Assembly (NCBI RefSeq): GCF_019703855.1 | Contig: NZ_AP024086.1 | Location: forward strand, 248,001 to 312,000 | Direction of reading: 5' to 3' | DNA: 64,000 nucleotides | Source: Desulfomarina profundi | GTDB taxonomy: Bacteria; Desulfobacterota; Desulfobulbia; Desulfobulbales; Desulfocapsaceae | Shown: positions 46,603 to 56,151 of the stretch, piece after piece | Position numbering within the stretch: the first letter of the stretch is position 1 | Layout of the letters: each line of letters begins with the position of its first letter | The notes under the pieces: model-generated | Seen by the model: the letters and a program-made list of their open reading frames with translations, nothing else | Database searches by the model: none | Told to the model about the DNA's origin: nothing | Position numbers and translations under genes: made by a program

Positions 46603-46747
46603 TTGTATTTCATCTGGGTCATGCACTACAGAAAATGAAAAAGATACTCTTTCAACATAAAAAATATTGTGCATGCAATAAGGAAACAGTTTTGATAAAA
46701 ATGCTATTGTCTTAAAAAAGGAGTTTTTTTTTGCTATAGTTGAAGAC

Positions 46748-47518
46748 ATGTTTAAGAAACGAATAAGATATAGTGTACTGTTTACCTGGTTTCTTTTTTT
46801 ATTGTTTTTCAACGGGTGGATAGTCATTCTGGCCCCTTTCGCCACTGCCAGAATTATTCGTGTCGGTCTGGAACCGTTGCCACCTCTTATAATTGATGAA
46901 GACTCGGGCTATACAGTTGATCTACTGAAAGAAATAGAAAAAATTTCTGATTTGCAATTCCATATTGTCATTATGCCCTATAATCGGGCGAAACGAATGC
47001 TCAGGCAGGGAAGAGTGGATCTTATTGGCCATATTCCCTATCATTCAGAAACTGAAGAATTTTACAGTTATGCACGGGAACTGGATTTTAAGATTGATGT
47101 GAAAACAGACATATATGTCGTTGATAAAACAATTTTACGTAATATCATGGAGCTGAAAATAGGGATTCCATGGGGAAATGAAGAATTTGCGGCAAAACTG
47201 CTACATATTCCAAAGCGTAATTTTTATCCGGGCAGTCTGGAAAGCCTTTTGCAGATGCTGGTTCGGGGAAGGATAGATGCCTTCTGGTTCGAACGGTCTG
47301 CAACCATATCAACATTACATAAACTGGGTATTAAAAATTTATACTATATGAAATTCCCGGAAAATCCGGCTCCGGCCGGTCTTGCGGTAAGAAAAAGTAG
47401 AAAGGGAATATTTTTGCAGGAGAAGTTGGATAATTTGCTGGAAAAAATACATGTCGATCGTTTTCTGTCCGGATACAGCCGATTCCTTGCCATGCCGGAT
47501 ACAGGTATTGTTCATTAG
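46748..47518 (+). CDS. periplasmic solute-binding protein, family 3 (extracellular sensor type)
   Basis: The 256-residue protein has a signal anchor or signal peptide (about 8-35) and a small solute-binding type 3 domain: RIIRVGLEPLPPLIIDEDSG, YTVDLLKEIEK, MLRQGRVDLIGHIPY, and LESLLQMLVRGRIDAFWFER. In this family such stand-alone domains often feed c-di-GMP or other sensors. It lies alone, without ABC-transporter genes nearby. The start is close to a weak GAAGAC; the first ATG was taken. Confidence 0.75.
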   Translation: MFKKRIRYSVLFTWFLFLLFFNGWIVILAPFATARIIRVGLEPLPPLIIDEDSGYTVDLLKEIEKISDLQFHIVIMPYNRAKRMLRQGRVDLIGHIPYHSETEEFYSYARELDFKIDVKTDIYVVDKTILRNIMELKIGIPWGNEEFAAKLLHIPKRNFYPGSLESLLQMLVRGRIDAFWFERSATISTLHKLGIKNLYYMKFPENPAPAGLAVRKSRKGIFLQEKLDNLLEKIHVDRFLSGYSRFLAMPDTGIVH

Positions 47519-47634
47519 TGCCTTACTCCTGAATTCCTGTCATAAAAAACAAGAAAGGGGAAGGTGTTTTGAAATTAAATGGTTAGGTTTATTTCCATGG
47601 CACTTATACCCCCTTGTGGGGTGTTAGAAAGTGC

Positions 47635-47741
47635 CTGTCCATAAATGGTCTTTTAGCCCGATTACTCTGCGTTTTGTTTTTCTATGCTCCTCGGAATCTT
47701 CGCTCACCTGAACTCAAACAAAAAATCTCACTTCTGGACAG
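47635..47741. repeat. inverted-repeat element with CTGTCCA ends
   Basis: GTGCCTGTCCATAAATGG on the left is mirrored in part by CTTCTGGACAG on the right, spanning about 107 bp ahead of the next gene. A hairpin CCCCCTTGTGGGG lies just before it. No coding capacity is seen. Confidence 0.35.
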
Positions 47742-47752
47742 ACAATAGAAAG

Positions 47753-48358
47753 ATGGAAAAACGTCAAATTTTCAGTTTTCGATTCCTCGTTTTTTTCTGT
47801 TTTTTTCTACTTGTCACACCTTCCTGTTCATTGGCCAGGCAGGTTATACTCCCCCTGACCCTTGATTATAAACTTTTGTCTTCATTACTGGTAAAAAATG
47901 TATTTACTGGAAATGGTAATTCATTTACTGCAGAAGAAAACAGCTGTACGCGGGTAAAAATTACCGATCCCATTTATTCCGCAAGGGGAAAAAATCTTCG
48001 TCTTGAAATGCGGCTGGCTGTTGACTTTGGTTCGCCTGTGGGGGAAAAGTGTTTTCTGCCGCTGAGATGGGATGGTTATATTGTACTCCTGCAACAGCCC
48101 GTTTTTGACGGGGAAAATTTCAGTCTCTCATTTAGAACTGTTGATTCAAAGCTGTATTCTCTGGAGCGTAAGCCCGCCGCTCTTGCGGGATTAGCCTGGA
48201 AGTTTATTCAGTCCTCCATTTACCCCCGTCTGAAGAGGGTCAGGATAAGTCTTGCCCCTCCTGTGGCCAATCTGAAGAATTTTCTCCGTCCCCTTTTTCC
48301 CCACCTGTCGGCACAGGCAACGAACAGGATGCTTGACAGCCTTCGAGGGGGAGAGTGA
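47753..48358 (+). CDS. exported hypothetical protein
   Basis: From ATG 47753 the protein has 201 residues with a signal peptide (FLVFFCFFLLVTPSCSLA), then a beta-rich domain (VILPLTLDYKLLSSLLVKNV) with Cys residues. The sequence resembles periplasmic accessory domains but no family is certain. Its stop overlaps the start of the transglycosylase gene (TGATG), so the two are translationally coupled and probably act together on the cell wall. Confidence 0.65.
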   Translation: MEKRQIFSFRFLVFFCFFLLVTPSCSLARQVILPLTLDYKLLSSLLVKNVFTGNGNSFTAEENSCTRVKITDPIYSARGKNLRLEMRLAVDFGSPVGEKCFLPLRWDGYIVLLQQPVFDGENFSLSFRTVDSKLYSLERKPAALAGLAWKFIQSSIYPRLKRVRISLAPPVANLKNFLRPLFPHLSAQATNRMLDSLRGGE

Positions 48359-49620
48359 TGGTGCAGAAAGGAGGACTGTTTGCAGAGCTTCTTTCCGAGG
48401 TGGAAAGTGTATATGAACCTGCCGGGGAAAATCGCCCCCTGACTTCGGCCGAGATTGAGGATCTGGTCGGATTGTGGGAAACCTGGGATGCTTTCCTGGT
48501 GCAGCTGGTTACGGCAATTGCCGGATACAGTACCGCCGACAGTGAACATCAGGTTCTGATTGATGTTTTGCTTTCCGCCCGATATGAGTTCAGTGCCGCC
48601 CTTGCCGGTCAGCGTGTCAGCAGGGATTTTGTCAGAATCCAGTTCCTGAATGCCTGGAAGAGGCTTGCACCAATTTTCAGAAAACAACTCTATTCAGCAG
48701 GCGGAGAAAATGGTCTGGGATTTCTGGCGTTTTTCACTGCGGCGGATGCCCTGGAGGTTTTTGATAAGATGGGGCCGACCATCGGTATTGAAATCAGTCG
48801 CCAGGGTCTGCTTCGACTGGCCAGGATGCTTGACAGCAAAGTGGGAAAATTGCGTTATGTTCCTGATGTGGATTCGAGATTGAGAAATCTCCTGGAACTT
48901 CCACGGATACAGGAAAGGAACCAATCTTTACCTTTGCCGGAAGAGCCGGGAATTGACCTGGATGACATGAAAAAGGAGCCAATCTCCTTTTTCAGAAATA
49001 TGTTTGTTGCGCCTGTCTGTGCAGAATCTTTGCCCGGATTTAAGGAAATTCTCAAATGGAAAGTTCCGAAAAAGAATATTGAAAGGTATGTCCTGCGGGT
49101 GAGAAAGGTTCTGGATGGAGCCATTGGGCAGCTTCTTGCCCGGGAGCAGATTTCAAAATCCCTGCATGGCGCATTCAGAGAGATGATAAATGCCATGGCC
49201 TGGCAGGAAAGCTGTCTGAGACAGTTTGTGGTGAAAAACAGAAAACTGACCTATCTTCTCTCCTACAACAGGTCTTCGGTGGGAATTATGCAGGTCAATG
49301 AACGGGTGTGGCGCGGGCTGTATGATCGTGGCAGACTTCGATGGGATATCCGCTATAATGCCCTCGCCGGTTGTGAGATCGCTGATCTTTATCTGCGCAA
49401 ATATGTGCTTGCCGGGCAGAAGGAACCGGCCCTGGATAAAGATTTGATGGTTCGAACAGTGTATGCCATGTATAACGGCGGTCCCGGTCAATATAAGAAA
49501 TTTCTTACCAGGGAGAAAAAGAAGAGACATTTTCGCAGTGACCTCCTTTTTGCCGAAAAACTGGGCTGGGTCCGGTCCGGGAAATGGCAGAACCTTTCCC
49601 GTTGTCTCCTTGGCGGATAA
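48358..49620 (+). CDS. lytic transglycosylase-like protein (SLT fold, no signal peptide)
   Basis: The start is the ATG at 48358, behind GAGGGGGAG (a GTG at 48355 is also possible), giving 420 residues. The C-terminal region (about 270-410) has the lysozyme-like SLT signature: INAMAWQESCLRQF (catalytic Glu), SSVGIMQVNERVWRG and VYAMYNGGPGQYKKF. A helical N-terminal part (about 1-250) is unrecognised. No signal peptide is evident, unlike typical envelope transglycosylases, so export is unexplained. It is coupled to the upstream exported protein. Confidence 0.8.
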   Translation: MVQKGGLFAELLSEVESVYEPAGENRPLTSAEIEDLVGLWETWDAFLVQLVTAIAGYSTADSEHQVLIDVLLSARYEFSAALAGQRVSRDFVRIQFLNAWKRLAPIFRKQLYSAGGENGLGFLAFFTAADALEVFDKMGPTIGIEISRQGLLRLARMLDSKVGKLRYVPDVDSRLRNLLELPRIQERNQSLPLPEEPGIDLDDMKKEPISFFRNMFVAPVCAESLPGFKEILKWKVPKKNIERYVLRVRKVLDGAIGQLLAREQISKSLHGAFREMINAMAWQESCLRQFVVKNRKLTYLLSYNRSSVGIMQVNERVWRGLYDRGRLRWDIRYNALAGCEIADLYLRKYVLAGQKEPALDKDLMVRTVYAMYNGGPGQYKKFLTREKKKRHFRSDLLFAEKLGWVRSGKWQNLSRCLLGG

Positions 49621-49706
49621 TGGAAACAGATCATAGGCTCCTCGTCTGATTTTCACGGGTAACCAGATTGGAAATTATAAATTGTTGTGTTTTGAGGAAA
49701 TGTATA

Positions 49707-49756
49707 TTGACAAACTGTGATGTATATGTACAATTGAAAGAAATGTACATATACAT
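49707..49756 (+). promoter_or_regulatory. SOS promoter with double LexA operator
   Basis: A -35 TTGACA (49707-49712), a 16-bp spacer and a -10 TACAAT (49729-49734) form a good sigma-70 promoter. Two palindromic boxes, TGTA-TATG-TACA (49721-49732) and TGTA-CATA-TACA (49744-49755), lie 23 bp apart centre to centre, the first over the -10. As lexA is the first gene, these are almost certainly autoregulatory LexA sites. Confidence 0.8.
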
Positions 49757-49768
49757 ATGGAGAATAGC

Positions 49769-50407
49769 ATGGAACTGACGGAGAAGCAGCGGCGGTTTTT
49801 TTCTTATCTGACAGATCGGATAGCCGAAGATGGTCGTGTTCCGAGCCTGCGCGAGGCGGCCCGGGACCTCGGTGTGAGCCATACAGCAGTTGCCCAGTTG
49901 ATGTTGCAGCTGGAGAGAAAGGGTGTGGTTGAGCGGGAAGGACGTTATGGCCGGACCGTTCGCCTGTTTCCCGACTCCCGTGGTACCACAAAAGGATTGG
50001 GACGTGAGTTGCCTGTTGTCGGTCGGATTTCCGCCGGACTGCCCATGTATGCCCAGCAGGAATGGGAAGGGACGGTGGTGGTTGATCCCACCATTTTCCG
50101 TGGAGAAAATCTGTTCTGCCTGCGGATCAGGGGAGAATCCATGCGGGACGCGGGCATTTTTGATGGGGATCTGGTCGTGTGTGAACCGAGGCAATATGCG
50201 GAAAACGGCGAGATTGTCGCGGTGCTGGTCAAGGGTGAGGAGGCTACCGTTAAGCGGTTTTTTCTCTATGTTGATCACATAGAGTTGCGACCTGAAAACA
50301 GTGAATATCCAGTCATGTGCTACCCTTTCAGTGAGGTTCTGGTGCAGGGGAAAGTGACAGGAGTTATCCGGGGAAAGAACAGCAGGTTTGATGGTGAAAC
50401 GAAATAA
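49769..50407 (+). CDS. lexA: SOS repressor LexA
   Basis: From ATG 49769 (GGAGAATAGC before it) the protein has 212 residues. An N-terminal winged helix (PSLREAARDLGVSHTAVAQL, about 25-44) is followed by the cleavage site ISAG (Ala89-Gly90) and the S24 peptidase domain with catalytic Ser124 in RGESMRDAGI and Lys162 in EATVKRFF. It represses the mutagenesis genes behind it and is cleaved when RecA filaments form. Its stop lies within the start region of the DUF72 gene. An upstream ATG at 49757 overlaps the operator. Confidence 0.95.
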   Translation: MELTEKQRRFFSYLTDRIAEDGRVPSLREAARDLGVSHTAVAQLMLQLERKGVVEREGRYGRTVRLFPDSRGTTKGLGRELPVVGRISAGLPMYAQQEWEGTVVVDPTIFRGENLFCLRIRGESMRDAGIFDGDLVVCEPRQYAENGEIVAVLVKGEEATVKRFFLYVDHIELRPENSEYPVMCYPFSEVLVQGKVTGVIRGKNSRFDGETK

Positions 50408-51377
50408 ACCGGCATGGCCGGATTTTAAGGCTCAGCCCCGACAGGCAAATGAAAATCCGACTGCAGCGGTACGACCTTCAGCAGTGGGATATACAGATAA
50501 ACCAGCATGGCCGGATTTTAAGGCTCAGCCCCGACAGGCAAATGAAAATCCGACTGCAGCGAAACGGCCTCCCACGGTGAAATTCTCGGACAGGGAAGGA
50601 GAGGTGGATATCGGCACCTGTGGGTATTCATACAGGGAGTGGGTGGACAGCGGTTTTTATCCGGCCGGCACAAAGAGCAGTGAAATGCTGGCCCGGTACG
50701 GTCGTTTCTTTTCCGTGGTTGAACTGAACTATACCTGGTATCAGATGGCTCGGGAAGAGGCCATTGCACGTATGGTGGAAAAGGCGCCTGGCCATTTGCG
50801 TTTTGCCGCCAAACTGACCCGCACCATGACCCATGAACGTGTTGATGACTGGCAGCGGGAGTTGAAAGATTATATCCGGGGAATCTCGCCCCTGGGAAAA
50901 CGGCTGCTCGCTGTTCTGATACAACTTCCACCTGATTTTGACAGAACAGTTGCCCATCGCAGCTACCTGGCGGCTCTGCTGGATGGCCTCTCTTCACTGC
51001 CGGTGGCGGTGGAGTTCCGCCATCCCTCTTGGGCCCGGGACAGTGTTTTTGCCGAACTGGAAAGGCGCCGGGTCAGCCTGGTCACCGTTGACTGCCCCCT
51101 GCTGCCGGATCTCTTTCCGCCTCTTGATGTGGTAACTCATCCGGGTCTTTTTTATATCCGTTTTCATGGGCGGAACAGGGTGGGATGGCGTTCTGCCAAT
51201 ATGCAGAAAAAATTTCACTATGACTATTCAACTGAAGAACTGCATCGATATGCGGATGATCGTATCAGACCAATGATGAGTAAGGCAGCACGGGGCCTGC
51301 TCTTCTTCAACAATCATGTGGGGGCTCACGCCCCCCGCAACGCCCAGAAGCTGGCCCGCATTCTCGCAGGGAAATAA
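50391..51377 (+). CDS. DUF72 (YecE-like) protein with repeated N-terminal extension
   Basis: From ATG 50391 the protein has 328 residues and overlaps the lexA end by 17 bp. Residues about 72-328 are the DUF72 TIM-barrel: VDIGTCGYSYREWVDSGFYP, VVELNYTWYQM, LRFAAKLTRTMTH, VAVEFRHPSW and FNNHVGAHAPRNA. DUF72 biochemistry is unknown. The N-terminal 70 residues hold two near-identical segments of 21 residues (KPAWPDFKAQPRQANENPTA then A) separated by 10, a coding version of a repeat found elsewhere in non-coding gaps. Its place between lexA and imuB suggests SOS control. Confidence 0.85.
   Translation: MVKRNKPAWPDFKAQPRQANENPTAAVRPSAVGYTDKPAWPDFKAQPRQANENPTAAKRPPTVKFSDREGEVDIGTCGYSYREWVDSGFYPAGTKSSEMLARYGRFFSVVELNYTWYQMAREEAIARMVEKAPGHLRFAAKLTRTMTHERVDDWQRELKDYIRGISPLGKRLLAVLIQLPPDFDRTVAHRSYLAALLDGLSSLPVAVEFRHPSWARDSVFAELERRRVSLVTVDCPLLPDLFPPLDVVTHPGLFYIRFHGRNRVGWRSANMQKKFHYDYSTEELHRYADDRIRPMMSKAARGLLFFNNHVGAHAPRNAQKLARILAGK
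50404..50561 (+). repeat. direct repeat, two 65-bp units, 93-bp period
   Basis: Two copies (50404-50468 and 50497-50561) differ at one base and end in AAATGAAAATCCGACTGCAG followed by CG. The complement of this end, TTTGCCGCAGTCGGATTTTC, recurs at 41928 and in worn form at 31971. Confidence 0.85.
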
Positions 51378-51412
51378 CCCGTATGAAAAACACGGGATAA
51401 GAGGAAGGATCT

Positions 51413-52612
51413 ATGGGAGCAGGATTCGGGTTGCGTGAGAGGTCCGTTCTCCATCTGAACGTGGCCGATTTTGCGGTATCTGTTGAGCGGGTGGTGGATT
51501 GTACTCTGCGGGGACGGCCCCTTATCATAGCTCCCAGGGGAGTGCGAACGGTCGTTTATGATATGAGTGAGGAGGCATACAGAGACGGCGTGCGCAAAGG
51601 TATGGGGCTGCAGCATGCCATGAAAAGATGCAGACGGGCGATGTTGCTGCCTCCGCGTCCCCGGCTTTACAGAAAGGCAATGGTTGCCTTTTTCAAAGAA
51701 GTTCGCAGCTATTCGCCCCTGGTGGAGAGTGGTGGCATAGATGGTCATTTTTTTGTCGATGTGACGGGAACCCACCGACTCCATGGTCCACCCCCGGATG
51801 TGGGACTGCGTCTTCGCCGGTATGCCCGTAATCATCTCGGTATTAATCCCATCTGGTCTCTGGGATCCAGTAGACTGGTGGCGAAGGTGGCTTCCCGCCT
51901 GGTAAAACCGGTGGGGGAATATATTGTCGCTCCCGGTGAAGAAACCGATTTTCTGGCACCTCTGCCGGTGGATCTTCTGCCGGGTTTGACCGGGATGGAG
52001 TTACGGAAGATAAAGGAGTTGCAATTGATGACTGTCGGTTCCCTGGCCGGTCTGACCAGGGAGCAGCTTATGGTGGTCTTTACTGATCGTTTTGATCATC
52101 TTTATAATATCAGCAGGGGGATTGATACCACTGTGATCGGTATGAAGGCTGGTGGGGATGCTGTGAAGTGTGAGCACATTTTTGAAAATGATACCAATAA
52201 CCGGCATGACGTGGAAAGGGCGATCAGTCATCTGGTTGACCGGGTCGGATACAGACTTCGCGCAAAACGGCAGGTGGCAGGACGTGTGGGTATTCGGCTG
52301 CGGTACTCCGATGGTCGTCAGTTGCTGCGTAGTGCCTCCTTGCGCCGGGGAAGCAACAGTGATTTTGTTTTGCACAGACAGGCGCTTGTTGCCCTGCAAC
52401 GGGTTTGGCTCAGGCGGACGCGGATCAGGAGTTGTCTGCTGATCTGTGATCGATTGCAGAAACAGTCTCCCCAGCTGTCACTTTTCCCTGAGGTTGAAAA
52501 TTGCTGCAGGCGGGAACTGCTTGATGCCATGGATGCGATTCGCAGCCGTTTCGGTGAAGACGTGGTGCGAAGGGGCGGGGTGAAGAGGGTTTGTAACCCG
52601 TCGGGATCGTAA
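51413..52612 (+). CDS. imuB: ImuB-like catalytically degenerate Y-family polymerase
   Basis: The 399-residue protein has the Y-family polymerase fold (LHLNVADFAVSVERV at the N-terminus, then a fingers/thumb region with LLPGLTGMELRKIKEL, and a little-finger domain). The metal-binding residues are altered: the first Asp (VDMD in DinB) is Asn16, and the SIDE motif reads GIDG (110-111), so Glu is replaced by Gly. As in ImuB proteins, a beta-clamp binding motif QLSLF lies near the C-terminus. It likely recruits DnaE2 to the clamp rather than polymerising. AGGAAGGATCT precedes the start; its stop overlaps dnaE2 (TAATG). Confidence 0.85.
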   Translation: MGAGFGLRERSVLHLNVADFAVSVERVVDCTLRGRPLIIAPRGVRTVVYDMSEEAYRDGVRKGMGLQHAMKRCRRAMLLPPRPRLYRKAMVAFFKEVRSYSPLVESGGIDGHFFVDVTGTHRLHGPPPDVGLRLRRYARNHLGINPIWSLGSSRLVAKVASRLVKPVGEYIVAPGEETDFLAPLPVDLLPGLTGMELRKIKELQLMTVGSLAGLTREQLMVVFTDRFDHLYNISRGIDTTVIGMKAGGDAVKCEHIFENDTNNRHDVERAISHLVDRVGYRLRAKRQVAGRVGIRLRYSDGRQLLRSASLRRGSNSDFVLHRQALVALQRVWLRRTRIRSCLLICDRLQKQSPQLSLFPEVENCCRRELLDAMDAIRSRFGEDVVRRGGVKRVCNPSGS

Positions 52613-55601
52613 TGTTTCTTCTTGGTGTCCGTTCCAGTTATTCTCTCCTGCGGGGAACAACTTCTCCCACGCGTCTCTGCCGTCTGGTGAAAAAACTCGG
52701 TTATTCGGGAATCGGGCTGGCCGACCGTGATAACCTGTACGGCTTATGGAATTTTTTGAGAGGGTGCAGGATCGAGGGGCTTTGTCCGGTAATCGGTGCG
52801 CAGGTAACGGAACCCGGTTCTTCGGATTTCGTTACCTGCCTGGTTAAAAATAACCGGGGTATCGTTCCCTCTGCGCTCTTTTAACCGATCGTCATTGCGG
52901 CAGGAATTTCAGTTTTTCCAGGGATCTGCCGGTTTGGTGCGATGGGTTGATTGTTCTCTGCCGGACGCCTGAACTGTTGAGGGAATTACACTCCAGGGGA
53001 ATGGATGTTGCCGCTGATCTGGGGGATCAGTCAGTGCGAGGGGCGGATTTTGCGGCAACAGGCAAGAGAACTCGGTGTTGCTGCTGTGGCAACGGCTGAT
53101 TGTGATGCTGCCGGCAGAGATGATTTTCACCTTGCCTGCCTGTTGCGGGCTGTGCGTAAGGGGCAACTATTGGAGAAGTTCGGGACAGTTTGAGAGGGGT
53201 GGAACAGGAAGGGATTGTTTTTCCCCTGGAGTTCTCTGAAAAATTCGCCATCTGGCCTGAGGTGATCAAGGCAACGGCTGAACTGGCGGCACGCTGTCGG
53301 TTTACTGGTCCGAATTTCGGTATTGTCATGCCTCCATGGCGCAACGGCCGGGATAATTCTCCCGCCGGAGCTCTCAGGCTGGAGGCATATCGGGGGCCAG
53401 GCGCAGGTATGGGGATGATCTCGGGGAACCGGTTATAGAGAGGCTTGAACATGAACTGCGGATTATTGAACAAATGGGGTTTTCCTCCTATTTTCTTGTT
53501 GTACGGGATATTGTTCATCCCGAAGGAGAGGATGGCAGACGAAAAAAACGCAGGATCTGCGGCCGTGGATCCGGGGCGGCTTCCCTGGTCGCCTACTGCC
53601 TGGAGATTACCAATGTCTGTCCCTTGAAATATAACCTCTACTTTGAGCGGTTTCTTAATCCTGAAAGGATTGATCCACCCGACATTGATATCGATTTCGC
53701 CTGGGACGAGCGGGATGAGGTACTGGATGAAGTTCTGCAGAAGTTCCAGGGACATGCAGCCATGGTGTGTAATCATGTTTTTTTTAAACCGAGAATGGCA
53801 ATTCGGGAGACAGCCAAAGCTTTTGGACTTCCCGATCATGAAATTTCGGAGGTCACCGGGCGCCTGCCCTGGGTCAGCAGGAATGAAGGAGAGGGGCTGG
53901 AGACGTGTTTGCGTGCGCTTCCCTCTTTTCGTGGAAAGGAGTTTCTCCCCCCTGGCCGGAGATTTTAGAGCTGGCGGAAAAACTGGTGGGTCTGCCTCGA
54001 TATCTGTCAGTTCACCCCGGAGGTGTGGTGATAACTCCGGAGCCGATCAACAGGTATGTTCCCGTGGAATATGCAGCCAAAGGAGTGCCTGTCATTCAAT
54101 GGGAGAAGGATGGTGCTGAAGAGGCGGGACTGGTCAAGATAGATATTCTGGGCAACAGAAACCTCGGTGTGATTCGTGATTGTGTGGAGGCGATCAATGA
54201 AAACGATCAGATAGTGCGGGAGGAATACTGGCAGCCCGAGGATGATGAGACTACCAGGCAGGCGGTTGCCCGGGGAGAAACCATGGGTTGTTTTTATATC
54301 GAAAGCCCTGCCATGCGTCTACTCCAGAAAAAAGCAGGTCGGGGGATTTCGAACAGCTGGTGATCCAGTCCTCCATTATCCGTCCGGCAGCCAATGAATT
54401 TGTGCGGGAATATGTGCGGCGCCTCCATGGCGGTGACTGGCAGCCACTTTGCTTTCGGCTTGGAGACGTACTTGATGAAACCTATGGGCTGATGGTTTAT
54501 CAGGAGGATGTTTCCAGGGTGGCGGTAGCCATGGCAGGTTTCAGCCATGGTGAAGCTGATGGATTGCGGAAAATCATGTCAAAAAAGGACAGGGAACACC
54601 GGTTGAAACATTACCGGAGTCGTTTTTTTGCGGGTTGTGCGGAAAACCATGTCGCATTGGAGGATACGGAAGAAATGTGGCGGATGATGATGAGCTTTGA
54701 CGGGTATTCATTTTGTAAACCTCATTCCGCCTCCTATGCCAGAGTCTCTTTTCAGGCTGCCTGGCTTAAATGTCATTTTCCTGCGGAATTCATGGCGGCG
54801 GTGATTTCCAACCGGGGTGGTTATTACTCTGTCTTTGCCTATGTTTCAGAGGCAAAACGATTGGGCCTGAAAATTCTCCATCCAGACGTTCGGTACAGCG
54901 AAATTGTCTGGACGGGGAAAAATAACTGGATCCGGGTGGGATTGCAGGGGCTGCATGGATTGTCCATCGGGTGTATGGAACGGATTATCATGGAGAGAAA
55001 AAAAAGTGATTTTGCCAGTATTTCTGATTTTTTCTGCCGCATCAACCCTGCCGACAATGAGGTCAGTGTACTGGTGCACGGAGGGGCCCTGGACGGACTG
55101 GCGGGGGATTTAAATCGTTCGGAACTGCTCTGGCAGTGGGCGGGATATAAGGCCGCAAGACAAAATAATCCCCGCTCTCTGTTGTTTCCGATCAGTTTGC
55201 CACCTCCACCTTCTCTTCCTGCACCCGATGAGCAGACCCGTTTGCGGCGGGAATTTTCGGCACTCGGATTTCTCTGTGATATTCATCCTCTGGAGTGTAT
55301 TGTCAGGCCGGAGAAAAACCTTGTCAAAGGGTGTGACCTTGGCAATTACAGAGGACAGCAGGTAAATATTGCGGCATGGCTGTTGACTGGAAAACTTGTA
55401 TCGACTAAAAGTGGCGAGGTGATGGAATTTTTGACCTTTGAAGATGAAACGGCTGTCTTTGAGACGACTTTTTTCCCACAGGTTTATCATCGTTATGCGT
55501 CTGTTTTACCTGGTGGAAGGCCGTATGTCCTGTCCGGACTGGTGGAGGAGGATTATGGAGCGTTGACCTTAACTGTGGAAAGGATGAAACCATTATTTTG
55601 A
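52612..55601 (+). CDS. dnaE2: error-prone DNA polymerase DnaE2 (six frameshifts)
   Basis: Frame pieces at 52612-52884, 53005-53193, 53190-53438, 53474-53968, 53905-54363 and 54288-55601 together encode one C-family polymerase of about 1000 residues: a PHP start (LLGVRSSYSLLRGTTSP), RRICGRGSGAASLVAY, the catalytic PPDIDIDFAWDERD, HPGGVVI, VYQEDVSRVAVAMAGFS and KPHSASYA. Five of the breaks lie in runs of G or C, where adding one base restores the next frame (near 52865, 53175, 53405, 53950 and 54345). The break near 53020 needs an added or removed base. These look like read errors. The enzyme does translesion synthesis with ImuB. Confidence 0.85.
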
Positions 55602-55699
55602 ACCACCCTTGAGACGGTGTTTTTGACAGAGTGGCAGGGGGCTGCAATGTTTGGCTGTTTTTTATAATGAATGGGATATGTTTGTTTTATTAATATATT

Positions 55700-55945
55700 A
55701 CCTAAATCCTGCACTTCGGGAATAAAGAAAAAATATTTATACTGTATAAACATATAGTTATCGTATCGCAGTAGGGGCTATACTACTCACTATCAGAGTG
55801 AGATTGTTTTTTCTTTATTCCCTTGCCCTGGGGGATTGGCAATTTTATCGAATCTGCTTCGTTATCAAGTGCTTGAAGTATGTTAATACGTCTGCGCCCT
55901 TGATGCCTCGCATCTCCGAAAACTTGCCAATTGCAGGATTTAGGT
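55700..55945 (-). mobile_element. MITE-like element, copy B (inverted relative to copy A)
   Basis: The element is 246 bp with the same perfect terminal inverted repeats (ACCTAAATCCTGCA / TGCAGGATTTAGGT), flanked by ATT on both sides. Its complement differs from the 7987-8233 copy at only about three positions. A short frame starting at 55798 is repeat-derived and is not a gene. Confidence 0.8.
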
Positions 55946-56151
55946 ATTACCTGAAACAAAACCGTAAAACCGCCACGGATTCGGGAATACGTTAATATGA
56001 GATAAAATAAAAATATCATGGGTGAAGAACTGTTTTCTCAATTGTATCGGCAAAAAATATCCTGACAGCAGGGAGTGATTTTGGTTTTCAAAACCTGCAA
56101 AGTATCGTATAAGGATAAGATGTACTTTCCTCTCACAATATATCGGGTTGA

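Noticed and set aside
55798-55995. Frame starting inside MITE copy B, with a matching frame in copy A (7817-8134)
   Set aside because: The shared peptide is just the translated repeat; both frames run across element borders into unrelated flank, and neither has a ribosome binding site.
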